Assembly (NCBI GenBank): GCA_033032865.1
Contig: JAWHQI010000028.1
Coordinates: 6,219,001 to 6,283,000 of the forward strand
DNA: 64,000 nt
Reading direction: 5' to 3'
Source of the DNA: Dactylorhiza incarnata
Lineage: Eukaryota; Streptophyta; Magnoliopsida; Asparagales; Orchidaceae
The position numbers and the translations under genes are program-made. Under the pieces are notes generated by a model, which ran no database searches, was not told the origin of the DNA, and saw nothing but the letters and a program-made list of their open reading frames with translations. Of the stretch, positions 10,029 through 20,330 are shown piece by piece (within the stretch, counting starts at the first letter, position 1; each line of letters opens with the position of its first letter).

Positions 10029-10040
<12 letters not shown>
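9583..10040 (-). mobile_element. Helitron-like noncoding unit, copy 1
   Basis: GC-rich end with GGGCTTCGCCC hairpins, then AACATATACATATGAGTACT, a long AT-rich body with ACCATAGTAGGTGTAGGAGG, and an end at ACTTCTTGTATATAGTAGTT followed by a TA tract. The same order recurs at 15764-16262 and 16609-17095. On the minus strand it would start with TC and end in a hairpin-rich GC segment, as Helitrons do; that class assignment is tentative. No ORF. Confidence 0.5.
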
Positions 10041-10059
<19 letters not shown>

Positions 10060-10065
<6 letters not shown>

Positions 10066-10234
10066 GGTTGTTCGAAGCATCTGGAGGTCCATCAAGGTGG
10101 AATGAACTCCCCGTTGCCCCTAGCGGGGTATATATAGGCAAACCATATGAGTGTCTACGGGTATCGGGTATCCGTGTACTCGGTCGACCCGTTTAGCCTC
10201 CGAACAATGTTATTTATTCAAATATACATTAACA
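10060..10234 (-). repeat. 3' LTR of the minus-strand copia element
   Basis: On the minus strand it starts TGTTAATGTATATTTGAATA and ends ACCCTCTCA. A TATA box (TATATATA, 10129-10136) lies inside. Directly before it in element direction is a purine tract (AGGAGGAGA, about 10235-10245). It differs from the 5' LTR by scattered substitutions. Confidence 0.93.
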
Positions 10235-10245
10235 ATCTCCTCCTA

Positions 10246-11033
10246 TATTTGTGACAAATAACATGTACGTTTCGAAGTGCAGAGAATAGTAAATAGCATA
10301 AAAGGAGTTTTCGACTTAACATAATAACAAAAGAGTTAGCACAATAAGTAACAGCAGGATTTTACACAGAAATATAAATCATCCAGAATAAAAGTGCTAC
10401 TCAATAATATATAAGTCTGAAAACAGAATGACAAGGATAAACATATGATAATTCTACTCGTCTAGTAGATCATCAGCATCCATGTCAAATACTACTTTCT
10501 CCCCTCCATCTCCACCAAAGCCTGCAATGAATTTCATGAGTTAGAAAACTCTATGAATTCATGAAATATGCAGTAACGTAGAAAGTGAACTAGCTCTTAC
10601 ATAAGTGAGCTTAGAACCTGTAGATTGGTGAAGTAACACTGTCAGCATCTCTATCTGGTCTAACAGGAACCAGTCTAGTGTTGATTTTGTAAATCAACCG
10701 TTATCTTATCCATTAGTGATCATTATGTGCTTCATCACCAAATGTGGAATGATTTGGCACAACAACGTTTGCAACATTATCAGGTGTGGAATAATGTGCT
10801 ATGATCATCAATGTTAGATAACCGACAACAACAACTTTCTATTCCTAGTTGAATAATTTTCGAATCAACTTACAATGAGAAAGATGCTTAGTTATCAAAT
10901 GTGGAATAACAGGCATCTACCATCTTGGGTTTTCATCAAGAAATTATTTGGGGTTTTCAGTCTGTTATTAGATGTTTGAATGTTGCGACTATATAGGTTT
11001 TCACTATGAAAACATAAACAACGGAGGACAGTT
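10246..11033 (-). other. 3' untranslated part of the copia element
   Basis: Between the end of RNase H and the polypurine tract. It holds repeated short motifs of the type AAATGTGGAATAA (about 10740, 10785, 10898) but no open frame of note. Confidence 0.5.
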
Positions 11034-13160
11034 TCATACATCTATGAACTTTAGTCTCATCTCCCCCGATGTTTTTATTGTGAGAGCTCTATTCAAGCCT
11101 TGGGTCAAGGCGTCTACAATATTGTCTTTCGATCTCACATCAATCAAGGTCATAATCCCTTGACTTGTGAGTGAGGTCAACCAGGATTGTTTCAGCCTTA
11201 GTTGCCTTCTTTTGCCAATGAACAAAGTGTTCGCAGCAATCGTTTTCGTAGCTTGATTGTCACAGTAAACTGCAACAGCACTCATTTTCAAGCTCGTCAG
11301 AGGAATGTCCATCACCAAATCTCTTAACCACTCTGCTTCTTCTCCTGCTGACGCTAGAGCGTAGAGATAGGATTACATAGAAGAGAGTGCAATACAAGAT
11401 TGCCTCTTGGACTTCCAAGCTACAGCTGCTCCTCCTAGTGTGAATACAAATCCACTAGTGGACTTGCTGTCATTTAATTCTGAGCATAATGATGCATCAG
11501 AATATCCTTCAAGAACTGAAGGATGTCCAGAGTAAAATAAAGCATACTTTTGGGTGTGCTTTAAGTACCTCATTAGCCTATCTAAGGCGTTCCAGTGGTC
11601 TTGGTCAAGATTACTAGTGAATCTGCACAACATGCCGACCGTAAAAGCTATGTCAGGTCTAGTGCAGACCATAACATACATGAGACTACCAAGTAGTTTA
11701 GAGTAATCTAACTGTCTAACCATAGCTCCTTCATTGGGCTTTAGGCGGTTAGTGTAGTCGTATGGAGTCTTAAATGCTCTACTATCACTGTATCCCCACG
11801 TGTCCAACATGGACTTTATATAGTGGCTTTGACTTAGGGAGATGTCATTCTTCCCAAAGCTCACTTGCATGCTTAGTATAGTGTTAGCTACACCTAGGTC
11901 TTTAATGCTAAATTCTTTTATTAGATCTGACTTAACGTCATCAACTTCGGATTGATCAGACCCTAGAATGAGCATATCATCTACGTACAAGTATATTATG
12001 GCGACTTTATCTGATCTATTACGTATGTAAAGACATTTATCCGAGAGACTCGACATGAATCCCATGTTCTGTACACTATAGTCGAACTTCTCATGCCATA
12101 ATTTCGGTGCTTGTTTTAGTCCGTAAAAAGATTTAAGTAATTTACAGACCTTTGTTTCGTGACCGTCTACAATGAAACCTTCAGGTTGACTCATGTAGAT
12201 CTCTTCAGTCAGATCTCCGTTCAAGAACGCAGTCTTAACATCCACTTGATGAACACTAAGGTTCTCAATAGATGCAATAGCAAGGAAGACCATAATGGTC
12301 GCTAAGTGACACACCGGTGAGTAGACATCAAAGTAATCTACTCCGCTTACTTGTGTGAAACCTTTAGCCACCAGGCGTGCTTTATACTTAGCTACGCTAC
12401 CATCAGGATTCCGTTTCTTCTTGAGAATCCACTTACACCTTATGGTTTTATCCCCTTTTGGCTTATCAACCAACGTCCAGGTGTTATTCTGAAGTAGAGA
12501 ATTCATCTCTTCATCAATAGCTTCTTTCCAGAGTAGGGAATCCCTGGATCTCATCGCTTCCTTATAGGTGGATGGATCAACCTCAACGTGGCATGTGACA
12601 AAGTCACTACCGAAGGTTCTGGGAATTCGCTCTCTTACAGAAGTTCTCCTAGACTCTAGGCCAGAGTTGTCTACAGGAACTGAATAGGAGGTGCTCGGTA
12701 CTGAAGTAGGATCTTCTTCAGTAATAGTTACTTGCATACCTGGGAGTGACAGGTTCTTATCCTTAAGGAACTTATCTTCAAAGAACACTGCGTCCCTAGA
12801 TTCTATGACGACGTTATTAGAAATATCTAAAAATCTATCTGCAGCACTATCTTCAGCACAACCTAGGTAGAGACATGTATTAGTCCTAGGTCCAATCTTA
12901 GACCGTCTAGGGTCAGGAATCCTGACATAGGCTATACAACCCCAAGTCTTAAGTCTAGTAAAAGACGGGGGTCTCTTAAACCAAAGCTCGTAGGGTGTAA
13001 CCTCTAACTTGGCATGTGGAACTTTATTTAAAATGTGATTTGCAGTTAGGACTGCTTCTCCCCAATAAGCGGAAGGCATGTCTGCAGTCAAGAGCATAGA
13101 GTTTAACATTTCTGTTAACTTTCGATTTTTACACTCAGCTATGTCATTAGACTAGGGTGA
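11034..13160 (-). pseudogene. copia integrase C-part, reverse transcriptase and RNase H
   Basis: A 578-codon open stretch (13109 to 11373) begins in the integrase C-terminal part (SAYWGEAVLTANHILNKVPH, TWGCIAYVRIPDP), passes an acidic linker and enters reverse transcriptase (KWILKKKRNPDGSVAKYKAR, HQVDVKTAFLNGDLTEEIYM, FYGLKQAPKLWHEKF). The catalytic box IYLYVDDMLILGSD lies near 11965-12005. RNase H starts with LEGYSDASLCSELNDSKSTS. A single TAA at 11370-11372 interrupts RNase H; the same frame continues to 11034 with VAVYCDNQATKTIA and the end of the domain. A further stop at about 13153 separates it from the integrase core. With so few breaks this is a fairly young copy. Confidence 0.93.
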
Positions 13161-13545
13161 GTAAAGAGCAGTGGTTTCTGCAATGATTCCATGTTGGGCA
13201 AGGAAACATTTGAACTCACTGGACATATATTATTCTCATCTATCACTTCTAAATCTCTTGATTTTCATGTCAACTTGGTTTTCTACCCTGGTTTTGAAAA
13301 TACAAAATTTTTCAAACACTTCGTCTTTAGTTTTAAGGTGATAAATGTGACAAAATCTAGAACAATCATCTATAAAAGTGATCAAATAATTCATGCCTCC
13401 TCTAGTGACAAAACTTTTGAAGTCACATATGTTGGAATGTATTAGTTCTAAGGGTGTTGTGCTCCTAGTAACCGCACTAAAAGGTTTCCTAGTGATCTTA
13501 GTCTGAGCACACACTTCACATTTATTAGTTTTGACTGTAGTGTCT
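13161..13545 (-). pseudogene. copia integrase core remnant
   Basis: The frame from 13514 to 13236 carries a cysteine of the zinc-binding HHCC domain (MCAQTKITRKPF), then LELIHSNICDF and LITFIDDCSRFCHIYHLKTK, the first aspartates of the catalytic core. A frame change follows near 13235; the segment with the catalytic glutamate (AECKNRKLTE) is just downstream. Inactive. Confidence 0.87.
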
Positions 13546-14000
13546 AAAACTATCTAGTGAGTTCTAGCAATTTAGAACATTTCCTATAGTTTACGCGTCC
13601 TAGTCTCTCATATAGAGTCTTAGGGCTAACTAAGTTTGTTTGAACTTGTTGAACTATTTCGTTTGCTAGACTTAGTCTGTACATCCTATTTTGGACGTAG
13701 ACACATCCAAAATAGTGTGAGTTAACTGACAGTGTTACTTTGCCACTACAGAAAGTAAAAGACATACCAGCATCACATAGTAAGCTAATAGACACTAAGT
13801 TAGCATCTAATGAAGGAATAAAGTTAACATTCTTTAAAGTTAAAGTCTTACCTGAGGATAGCAGCAAAATTGCGTTCCCCACCTTCAGCACGTCAAATGT
13901 CTCACTGTTGGCAACGGTCACAGATTCTCTTGCATCAGTAAGACCTGTCATCAGAGTAGAGTTGTTGCACACATGTCACGTTGCCCCCGAGTCAAGGTAC
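13546..14000 (-). pseudogene. copia protease and pre-integrase domain remnant
   Basis: The protease motif YLDSGAT is readable at about 13975-13995 but is bracketed by a TAG and a TGA in the same frame. Downstream the frame is open (HVCNNSTLMTGLTDARESV, VNFIPSLDANLVSISLLCDA) and runs into the pre-integrase segment. The TGA stands where an arginine codon CGA is plausible, which fits CpG decay of methylated transposon DNA. Confidence 0.82.
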
Positions 14001-14122
14001 TACTCTGTACTGGCCTTCTCGTTTCCAACCATGGCAACAAAATTGGATGGCTCAGTGAGGCTAACCATGTTAGCATGGTTGCCTTCCTGTGGTGCTTTGC
14101 CCTTTTCCTTGTGAGGAAGTCT

Positions 14123-14164
14123 GCAATCAGATGCACTGTGTCCTCACTTGTTGCAGTTAAAGCA
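14123..14164 (-). pseudogene. gag zinc knuckle interrupted by a stop
   Basis: The minus strand reads C-FN-C-NK-stop-G-H-SASD-C, the CX2CX4HX4C pattern of a gag zinc knuckle, with TGA at one of the four middle positions. All metal ligands are kept. It lies between gag and protease of the minus-strand copia element. Confidence 0.85.
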
Positions 14165-14304
14165 CTTGCCCTTAAACTTTTTACTTTATTTACTGGGGCC
14201 TGCAACCTGGGAGCTACTAGGGTTGAGTTGTGACTTCCTAGGGTTCGGCACACGCTTAGAGTTTGTAATCATGTTAGCAGCAACCTTCTGCTTGCTAACA
14301 ACTT

Positions 14305-14925
14305 CTAATGTGTGTCGTATCCTGTTCTCGTCCTCAATACGTATAAAACCTTGAGTTCTTTTAAACCCACCTGCATCTTCTTGTGGTGCATTTCAGTTTT
14401 GCAATTGTACCACGTAGAAGACAACTTATACACAATTGTGCCAGCAACAAAGCTATCTGGCAACGAAATATTCTCACTGTGTAAAGAATCTACTAAAACT
14501 TCAAAATGTGATACCTGAGGGAGAATGACTTTCTCCTCGTTGAAGGTGAAGGAGTGGAACTTGTCCACCAGGTGCGTCTTGGACAGATCCTCCTCTTGCC
14601 TGAAATGCTCATGCAGTGCATCCCAGATCTCCTTGGCTGTCTTCATCTTCATGTACGTCTTCGCCAGATTGGAAGACAGGTAGTTCAGCAGGTAGTCACG
14701 GCAGAAGTCTTCATCAGAAACACACAGAGCCTCGTCATCAGTCCCTATGACCCCAGCACAATCAGACTGAACGGTGTAGAACACGTTCAGGTACTTCATC
14801 CCGAACTGAGTATTCAACTTCCAGTCGTTAAACTTAGTCGTCGTGAACTTCTCCAGCTTGATCATCGGAAAGGGGGACGAAAAGTTGTTCCCCTTCATCA
14901 TTGTGCGCCCAGCAGACGGGATCAA
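14305..14925 (-). pseudogene. copia gag (UBN2 family), N-terminal and central part
   Basis: Open for 206 codons. The front has KLEKFTTTKFNDWKLNTQFG, the usual start of copia gag where the element RNA-binding capsid begins. Further on are KTAKEIWDALHEHFRQEEDL and FVAGTIVYKLSSTWYNCKTE, typical UBN2 helices. The first ATG of the frame is at 14925; another at 14898 is also possible. The frame is lost near 14305, before the zinc knuckle at 14123-14164, so gag is broken into at least two pieces. Confidence 0.88.
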
Positions 14926-15561
14926 GTCACCAACCAGGAGAACAAGGGGACTTTGTTGCTAGCGCCGGCGGTAGCCGGGGCGGGTAGCGGTAGCAACTGC
15001 TAGCGCCAGGCGCTGGCGGTAGCGCTTAGGGATGCACTTCCTTTTGATCGGAGACGGCGGCTGCGGGAGTGAACTGACGATGGCGGCTAGGGGGATCTAG
15101 AGCGAAGAGGGATCTGAGCGGCAGAGGCGGCTGAACCTTCTGCAACAGCGTCGGCGACAGCGGCGACAGCCTCTTGATCCGGCGACGGCAATCTGCAGAT
15201 GAAATCTCCTTCATGCGAGCGGCAGCAGCGCTAGATCTCCTTCACGAAGACGAAGAGGAGATCTCCTTCAGGCGATGTCGGAGACGGCTCCACGCGAGGA
15301 CTGGAGAACGGTGGCAGATCCGCGAGATCTCCTTCACAGACGGCGGCGGGAGCGAACCAGCAGCGGCAGAAGGAGTAGCGACAGCGAACGGCGGCTTCGG
15401 CGGCGAGGAGCGACTGCTGCTACCTTCTCCTTCCTTATCGCGAGCGGCGATGAGAGGCACGCGAACGAGCGGCGGCAAGCGACCAGATCGCGATTCCTTC
15501 GCGTGAACAGGTAACCGGATGGGAGACGGGAGAGCTAACCCTAGGGGCAAAGATTCGAGAT
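14926..15561 (-). other. GC-rich leader of the copia element
   Basis: Region between the 5' LTR and gag, rich in GGCGGC and GCGAC. The motif ATCTCCTTCA recurs at about 15203, 15234, 15260 and 15328, often as GAGATCTCCTTCA. No plausible ORF. No standard TGGTATCAGAGC primer-binding site was found next to the LTR, so the primer tRNA is unknown. Confidence 0.6.
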
Positions 15562-15736
15562 TGAGAGGGTTGCTCGAAGCATCCGGAGGTCCATCAAGGT
15601 GGAATGAACTCCCCGTTGCCCCTAGCGGGGTATATATAGGCAAATCCTAGGAGTGTCTATGGGTATCGGGTATCCGTGTACTAAACCGACCCGTTTAGCC
15701 TCCGAACAATGTTATTTATCCAAATATACATTATCA
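15562..15736 (-). repeat. 5' LTR of the minus-strand copia element
   Basis: On the minus strand it starts TGATAATGTATATTTGGATA and ends ACCCTCTCA; the plus strand shows TATATATA at 15631-15638 as the probable promoter. It is nearly the same as 10060-10234. Confidence 0.93.
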
Positions 15737-15763
<27 letters not shown>

Positions 15764-15768
<5 letters not shown>

Positions 15769-16262
15769 GAGTGACATGCACGACGCTCCGCCCCTAAGGC
15801 CATGTGCGACAGTACCCGGCCGGCAACGGCGGGCTTCGCCCGCCCCCCGGCGAGCTTCGCGCGGGCGGACTTTGCCCACTCCCGGCAGAACATATACATA
15901 TGAGTACTCAAAATGACCGCACAAAATTATAATTAATATTTTATTATCATTTTTTTTCAAAAACATTTATATTTTAACAAAAAATCATTTTAAAGTAAGT
16001 CTAATGATAACCCAGGTTTAATGATAACCTACCATAGTAGGTGTAGGAGGTCAACTAAAAAGCTTTTGGCTTTTATGAATTTCCATCATTATTTTTACTA
16101 TAGGGATATAGTGTAATTACACAAATAGTCATTATATTTTATGAATTTCCATTTTTTTCATAATATATGTTAAGTCATTAGAATAAAAGAATGAGGCTAT
16201 ATTTGGAAATTTTGAATGTTGCACCAAAGGCAACTTCTTGTATATAGTTGTTAAAGATATAT
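15764..16262 (-). mobile_element. Helitron-like noncoding unit, copy 2
   Basis: Same order as copy 1: GC-rich hairpin head (GGCGGGCTTCGCCCGCC), AACATATACATATGAGTACT, AT-rich body with ACCATAGTAGGTGTAGGAGG, and end TTCTTGTATATAGTTGTTAA. It stands directly beyond the copia 5' LTR and a TA tract. Confidence 0.5.
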
Positions 16263-16338
16263 ATTATATTAAAAGGGAAAAGATGCATTTGGTTAAATAT
16301 TAGGACTTCCCAAATTACCCTTTTAATAAAAAATATTA

Positions 16339-16432
16339 TTTTGAAAGAGAGAGAGAGAGAGAGGGAGAGAGAGGAAAGGGATAGAGAGAGTGCGGCGAGG
16401 GAGAGAGAGAGAGAGGGAGAGAGAGAAAAACA
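16339..16432. repeat. GA microsatellite
   Basis: Two blocks of (GA)n with G interruptions, separated by a short TGCGGCGAGG. The related phrase GAGAGTGCGGC recurs near 21190. Confidence 0.85.
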
Positions 16433-16502
16433 ATAATCTTTTTTTAAGTATATACAGATTTTTTTTACAAAATAAATATTGTAATATTAAAGTATATTTT
16501 TT

Positions 16503-16730
16503 ACGGTCATTTCGAGTACTCATATGTATATGTTGCAGGCGCAATCCGTAGACATATTGAGCATGGGAGAAGCTCATGCGGAGATACATACATACATACA
16601 AGTAGCTCTGCACGGGCTTCGCCCGTGCTCACTGACTCTTAGCGGGCTGCGCCCGCATTCGACAGTACCCGGCTGGCGACGGTGGGCTTCGCCCGCAACA
16701 TATACATATGAGTACTTAAAATGATCGTAA
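16503..16730. repeat. inverted copies of the Helitron-unit motif
   Basis: TACGGTCATTTCGAGTACTC at 16503 is the reverse complement of the motif around ATGAGTACTTAAAATGATCG at about 16706. The two 34-base arms enclose about 160 bases with a GGGCTTCGCCC hairpin, so a fragment of the unit stands here head to head with copy 3. Confidence 0.6.
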
Positions 16731-17095
16731 AATATATATAGATATATGTATATATATATTATAGTTATTTTTTTGAAAAACATTTATATTTTAACAAAAA
16801 ATCATTTTAAAGTGAGTCATTATATTTTGAAATTAATTTTTGTAGGCCTAATGATAACCTACCATAGTAGGTCTTGGAGGTCTACTAAAAACTTTTGGAT
16901 TTTATTAATTTTCATCATTATTTTTATTATAAGTATATGAAGTAATTACACAAATAGTTATTATATTTAATGGATTTCCATATTTTTATTATATATGTTA
17001 GGTCATTGGAGTAAAAGAATGAGGATATATTTGACAATTTTGAATGTTGCACCAAAGACAACTTCTTTGATATAGTAGTTAAAGATATATATAAT
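16609..17095 (-). mobile_element. Helitron-like noncoding unit, copy 3
   Basis: Starts in GC-rich hairpins (CACGGGCTTCGCCCGTG and GCGGGCTGCGCCCGC), then the shared AACATATACATATGAGTACT, an AT-rich body with ACCTACCATAGTAGGTCTTG, and the shared tail with TTGATATAGTAGTTAAAGAT. More diverged than copies 1 and 2. Confidence 0.5.
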
Positions 17096-17109
17096 AAATA
17101 TATATATAT

Positions 17110-17507
17110 ATGAGTTTGCTGTAAATACGCGTTAAGTGTATATACCATATATACGCGCCTTTTTGAAATACGTCTTATACGTGCATTTTCATGAAAAGTG
17201 TTCAACACAAAAGTTGTAGATCTCATTGAGATCTATAACTTTCATGTTGAAGCATTTTCATGAAAATGCACGCACAATGTGTATTTTGGGCCCGATTGAA
17301 ACATGGGCGTAACAATGCGTATTCGAAATAGTTCCGTCCAGGTTTCAATTGAGCCCAAAATATGCATTGTGCGTGCATTTTCATGAAAAGTGTTCAACAC
17401 AAAAGTTACAGATCTCGACGAGATCTACAACTTTCATGTTGAACACTTCATGAAAAAGCATGTATAACCCATATTTCAAAAAGGCGTGTATATTCTTATA
17501 TACGCGT

Positions 17508-17510
<3 letters not shown>
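17110..17510. mobile_element. foldback element with nested palindromes
   Basis: Arms with ATATACGCGCCTTTTTGAAA (about 17150) and their reverse complement near 17500. Inside are two palindromes around GATCTCATTGAGATC and GATCTCGACGAGATC with arms GTGTTCAACACAAAAGTT, plus a larger inverted pair, TGCACGCACAATGTGTATTT / AATATGCATTGTGCGTGCAT. The palindromic core is shared with the MITE at 6629-7046, but the outer ends differ. It is flanked by TA tracts, which hide any target duplication. Confidence 0.75.
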
Positions 17511-17538
<28 letters not shown>

Positions 17539-17557
17539 GTGTAATTGAATAAGCATA

Positions 17558-17699
17558 AAAGGGCAACATGGTGCAAAAAGCATCCCCATGCCACAAGGGT
17601 CTGGGGAAGGGTCCCACCACAAGGTTGAAATCCTGCGTTTTTGCAAAAGGCTGCTTCCAGGACTCATCCATGACTTGTCACGTGGCAACACCTCAACCT
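17558..17699 (-). mobile_element. Au-like SINE, 5' truncated, with 16-bp target duplication
   Basis: On the minus strand the body reads from AAGGTTGAGGTGTTGCCACG through CATGGATGAGTCCTGGAAGC to a tail GTTGCCC. This matches the plant Au SINE as I remember it. The tRNA-like head with box A is missing; box B is present but altered (GGATGAGTC). The flanking TAATTGAATAAGCATA occurs at 17542-17557 and again at 17700-17715, the long duplication expected from LINE-driven insertion. It cannot be transcribed from its own pol III promoter. Confidence 0.82.
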
Positions 17700-18149
17700 T
17701 AATTGAATAAGCATATTTAGAAAAAAAAACGACAATTGTTATTAGCACCGCACTTTTGGCTATACGCAACTATTTGATATCCGCAAATCAGTGATTTTCA
17801 AAATGGCTATCCGCAAACAAAATTGATATCCGCAAACCAATTTTTATGAAAAATACAAAATTGAGGAATTGTAAACAATATCACTACTAATACATTGATA
17901 TAAATTAACTTCACAAAACACCATTAAAATATAATTCATTGTCAATGTTTTAGAGTCCATAAGAACAAAGTTAACATTCAAAACAAACTATGATTGCATC
18001 CAAATTGTCATTGCTTCAAGCCATTTTTTTACCCTGCAAAGATGAAGAAAAAAATAATATTAATAGTTTTTACATTACAATTTGAAATAAAGTTAAAGTA
18101 AGAAAATTTTAATGAAAATATTTTACCTACCTTTTTCATTATCAATTAT

Positions 18150-18935
18150 CCATTGTTAGTAATATGTTTGGTCCCATTGCCGATGGTGGTCCTTGCAACC
18201 GTTGGTTGTAATGTAGTCCCCAATTTTCCTCCACTTGTTCATGATATCTTATCCATGAAGGAACAATGTGTGGCATTGGAGAGTAAGCATTCAAGACTAG
18301 CCGAATGAAGTGTTATTATTTAAAAAACCAATGCATATAATTGTTGGTACCTCCGACATTGATGAATGAAGTGAAAAATATGTCAAACATTGCATCTTGG
18401 ATAGTTGAACCACTGCTACGTTGTAGCATGAACTCATAATTAGTCTCATATCTGGTAGTGTCATCCATTTATCAAATGGTGCTGGAGTTTCTATGCATTG
18501 TAGAGAGTCCAACAACTCTAATCTTCGCTTACTGTCGTATATATCATTGTACAAAATACGTCGTGTTTCAAGATCCCAATATAAATCTTTTCATACTTGT
18601 TGCCAACCACCTATTACATTCAATGCATCACTAATAACTCTGTATTCACAATGACCATCACCAACAACGTCGTAGGCATCGACAATATGTGTAGACCAAA
18701 ATGTTGTAAAATGATGACGAATCTTTACAACAAAATTTGTATTTTTGCGAACCGGCAACTTCATTCTTTGCTTCTTCTTTTTTATTTCCACGACTTTCTC
18801 CTCTAATAATGCATACTCAAAATGAGATGGGCGACGTTTTGTTGACAAAACGTCCTCCTTAAATTTTTTGTAACTCCTCTTTGGCCTCCCTTTCAGCTTT
18901 AAAGGTACATTTGGTTCCATAGTTTGGCTCAATGT
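18150..18935 (-). pseudogene. OTU-like cysteine protease domain fused behind MULE transposase
   Basis: OTU proteases remove ubiquitin; why transposases carry one is not known to me. The stretch 18932-18591 has a basic linker (RPKRSYKKFKEDVLSTKRRP), then FWSTHIVDAYDVVGDGHCEY. The D-G-H-C box is the catalytic cysteine motif of OTU. Further on are SLQCIETPAPFDKWMTLPDM and TIICIGFLNNN (18554-18297). A one-base shift right there moves the catalytic histidine codon and the following LVLNAYSPMPHIVPSWIRYH into the next frame. Cysteine and histidine positions are thus both traceable. It continues the transposase direction with no promoter of its own, so I take it as one fused ORF. Confidence 0.78.
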
Positions 18936-18959
18936 TGGATCAATAATTTCTCTTAGTTT

Positions 18960-20330
18960 GCGTTTGATTTCTTTCTTTTGTTGTTCACTTGAATTATAGA
19001 ATTTTTTACCACCCCTTCAAGCTCAATGTCTATTATTCTCAATGTCCACATCAAATTCCTCATTTAAGATTATTTTTTTCCAATGCCCATAAATTAGTCA
19101 TAAAGGTAATCCTTTGCAGTTAGTAATATATGAAAAAAGTTCATGCGTGCATGTCAACCCCATTGTATACCTCTTGAAGTGTGAGCATTCGTGTGCTAAC
19201 TTGAAATGACCCCCTTTTTCACTAAATCTTCCTCTTCTTTAATTATTTGCAAGGCTTGAACAGAAATTTTCCCCACTAAATCCGAATACAATGCACCCCT
19301 GAAATCATTGCTAATTTTGATGTAACTCTCGCCGAATGACCGTTTAATTTATGTATGTTGAAGTTTGATCATTTGATCAAAAGTCTTCCATATAGTTGTC
19401 AAATTACCAGTTGATACCTTCAAGAATTTTTTCAATTGACTGTGTCCTCCCTCCACACGATTTGTGAATGAATTACCCAAGTGCGAGTACTTATCAATCC
19501 ATGCTGAAATAAAATGATCTTTATATGGATCTACCCAAGTTGTAGTGTATAACCCAACACATCATAGTATAAGGAAGAAAACTCAATCACTAATTTATTA
19601 AAAGCAATATTAACATCACTTTCCGATGCGGCTTCAATCAACCCTTGTCATTCACGCATAAAATGCTCAAAATCCTTTTCGTTACTAAACAATTTCTTGC
19701 AATGAGCTAGAATATTTCTATTAATATGCACACGGCATAAAATATTCTTTGTTTGTGGAAAAACACTTGCAATAGCATTCATCAAAGCAATCATTCTATC
19801 TGTAACCATAACTGTTGGCAAACATTCTGGTTCAAGAATTGACTTAAAACATTTGCACTATACATCTACTCGACTAGTTGCTCCTCAAGGATGTCTAATA
19901 TACCGACATATGCATGCGCTTCCAAATGTACTCTATCATGGTTGTGTACACCACAAATGTCCTGAAGTTTCCATCTTCAACATTTGCTTCCTTTTGTCCC
20001 TTTAAGGAAAATAAACATCCACAACACTTGGAGGTTGATCTACGGATTCCCTTCTTCACCCAACCCTTTTTATTTTGATTATCCCGATAGTGGCCACTTC
20101 TGTCACAACCTAACAACACACAAGGTTTAAGCCGACAACAACCTTATCTGATGCCTTTATAGTAACAACAAAGCCAATATTTTTTCCAACACGACGAGCC
20201 CAATCAACTAAGTCTTCCCTTGAACTAAAAATAATATTAGTTTCAAAGTGTGCGCTGACATCAACTTCAAATTTTTGAACGTTTTCGACATTTGCAATAT
20301 TTGGGTCTACATGTCCAGCAAACAAGAAAG
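18960..20330 (-). pseudogene. MULE transposase remnant (FAR1-type N-part, DDE core, SWIM finger)
   Basis: The reading shows FSSREDLVDWARRVGKNIGF (about 20160-20225), then GCDRSGHYRDNQNKKGW and CGCLFSLKGQKE, the DNA-binding N-part shared by FAR1-related proteins and MULE transposases. The transposase core follows in pieces: PECLPTVMVTDRMIALMNAI (with an aspartate typical of the second catalytic position), ILCRVHINRNILAHCKK, and WIDKYSHLGNSFTNRVE (19,450-19,850). A SWIM zinc finger is indicated by GLTCTHELFSYI near 19,150. Frames change repeatedly and stops are frequent, so the protein is dead. Confidence 0.82.

Larger units (their letters stand above)
10060..15736 (-). mobile_element. Ty1/copia LTR retrotransposon with 175-bp LTRs
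   Basis: Complete element on the minus strand, 5.7 kb, with matching LTRs at both ends (10060-10234 and 15562-15736), each TG...CA. It sits in a TA microsatellite, so an ATATA target duplication is compatible but not informative. Gag, protease, integrase, reverse transcriptase and RNase H follow in copia order, broken by a modest number of stops and frameshifts. It splits an array of Helitron-like units and is therefore younger than the array. Confidence 0.95.

Noticed and set aside
17558..17699. tRNA gene
   Set aside because: The tRNA-like part is a SINE remnant without box A and with altered box B; no cloverleaf possible.
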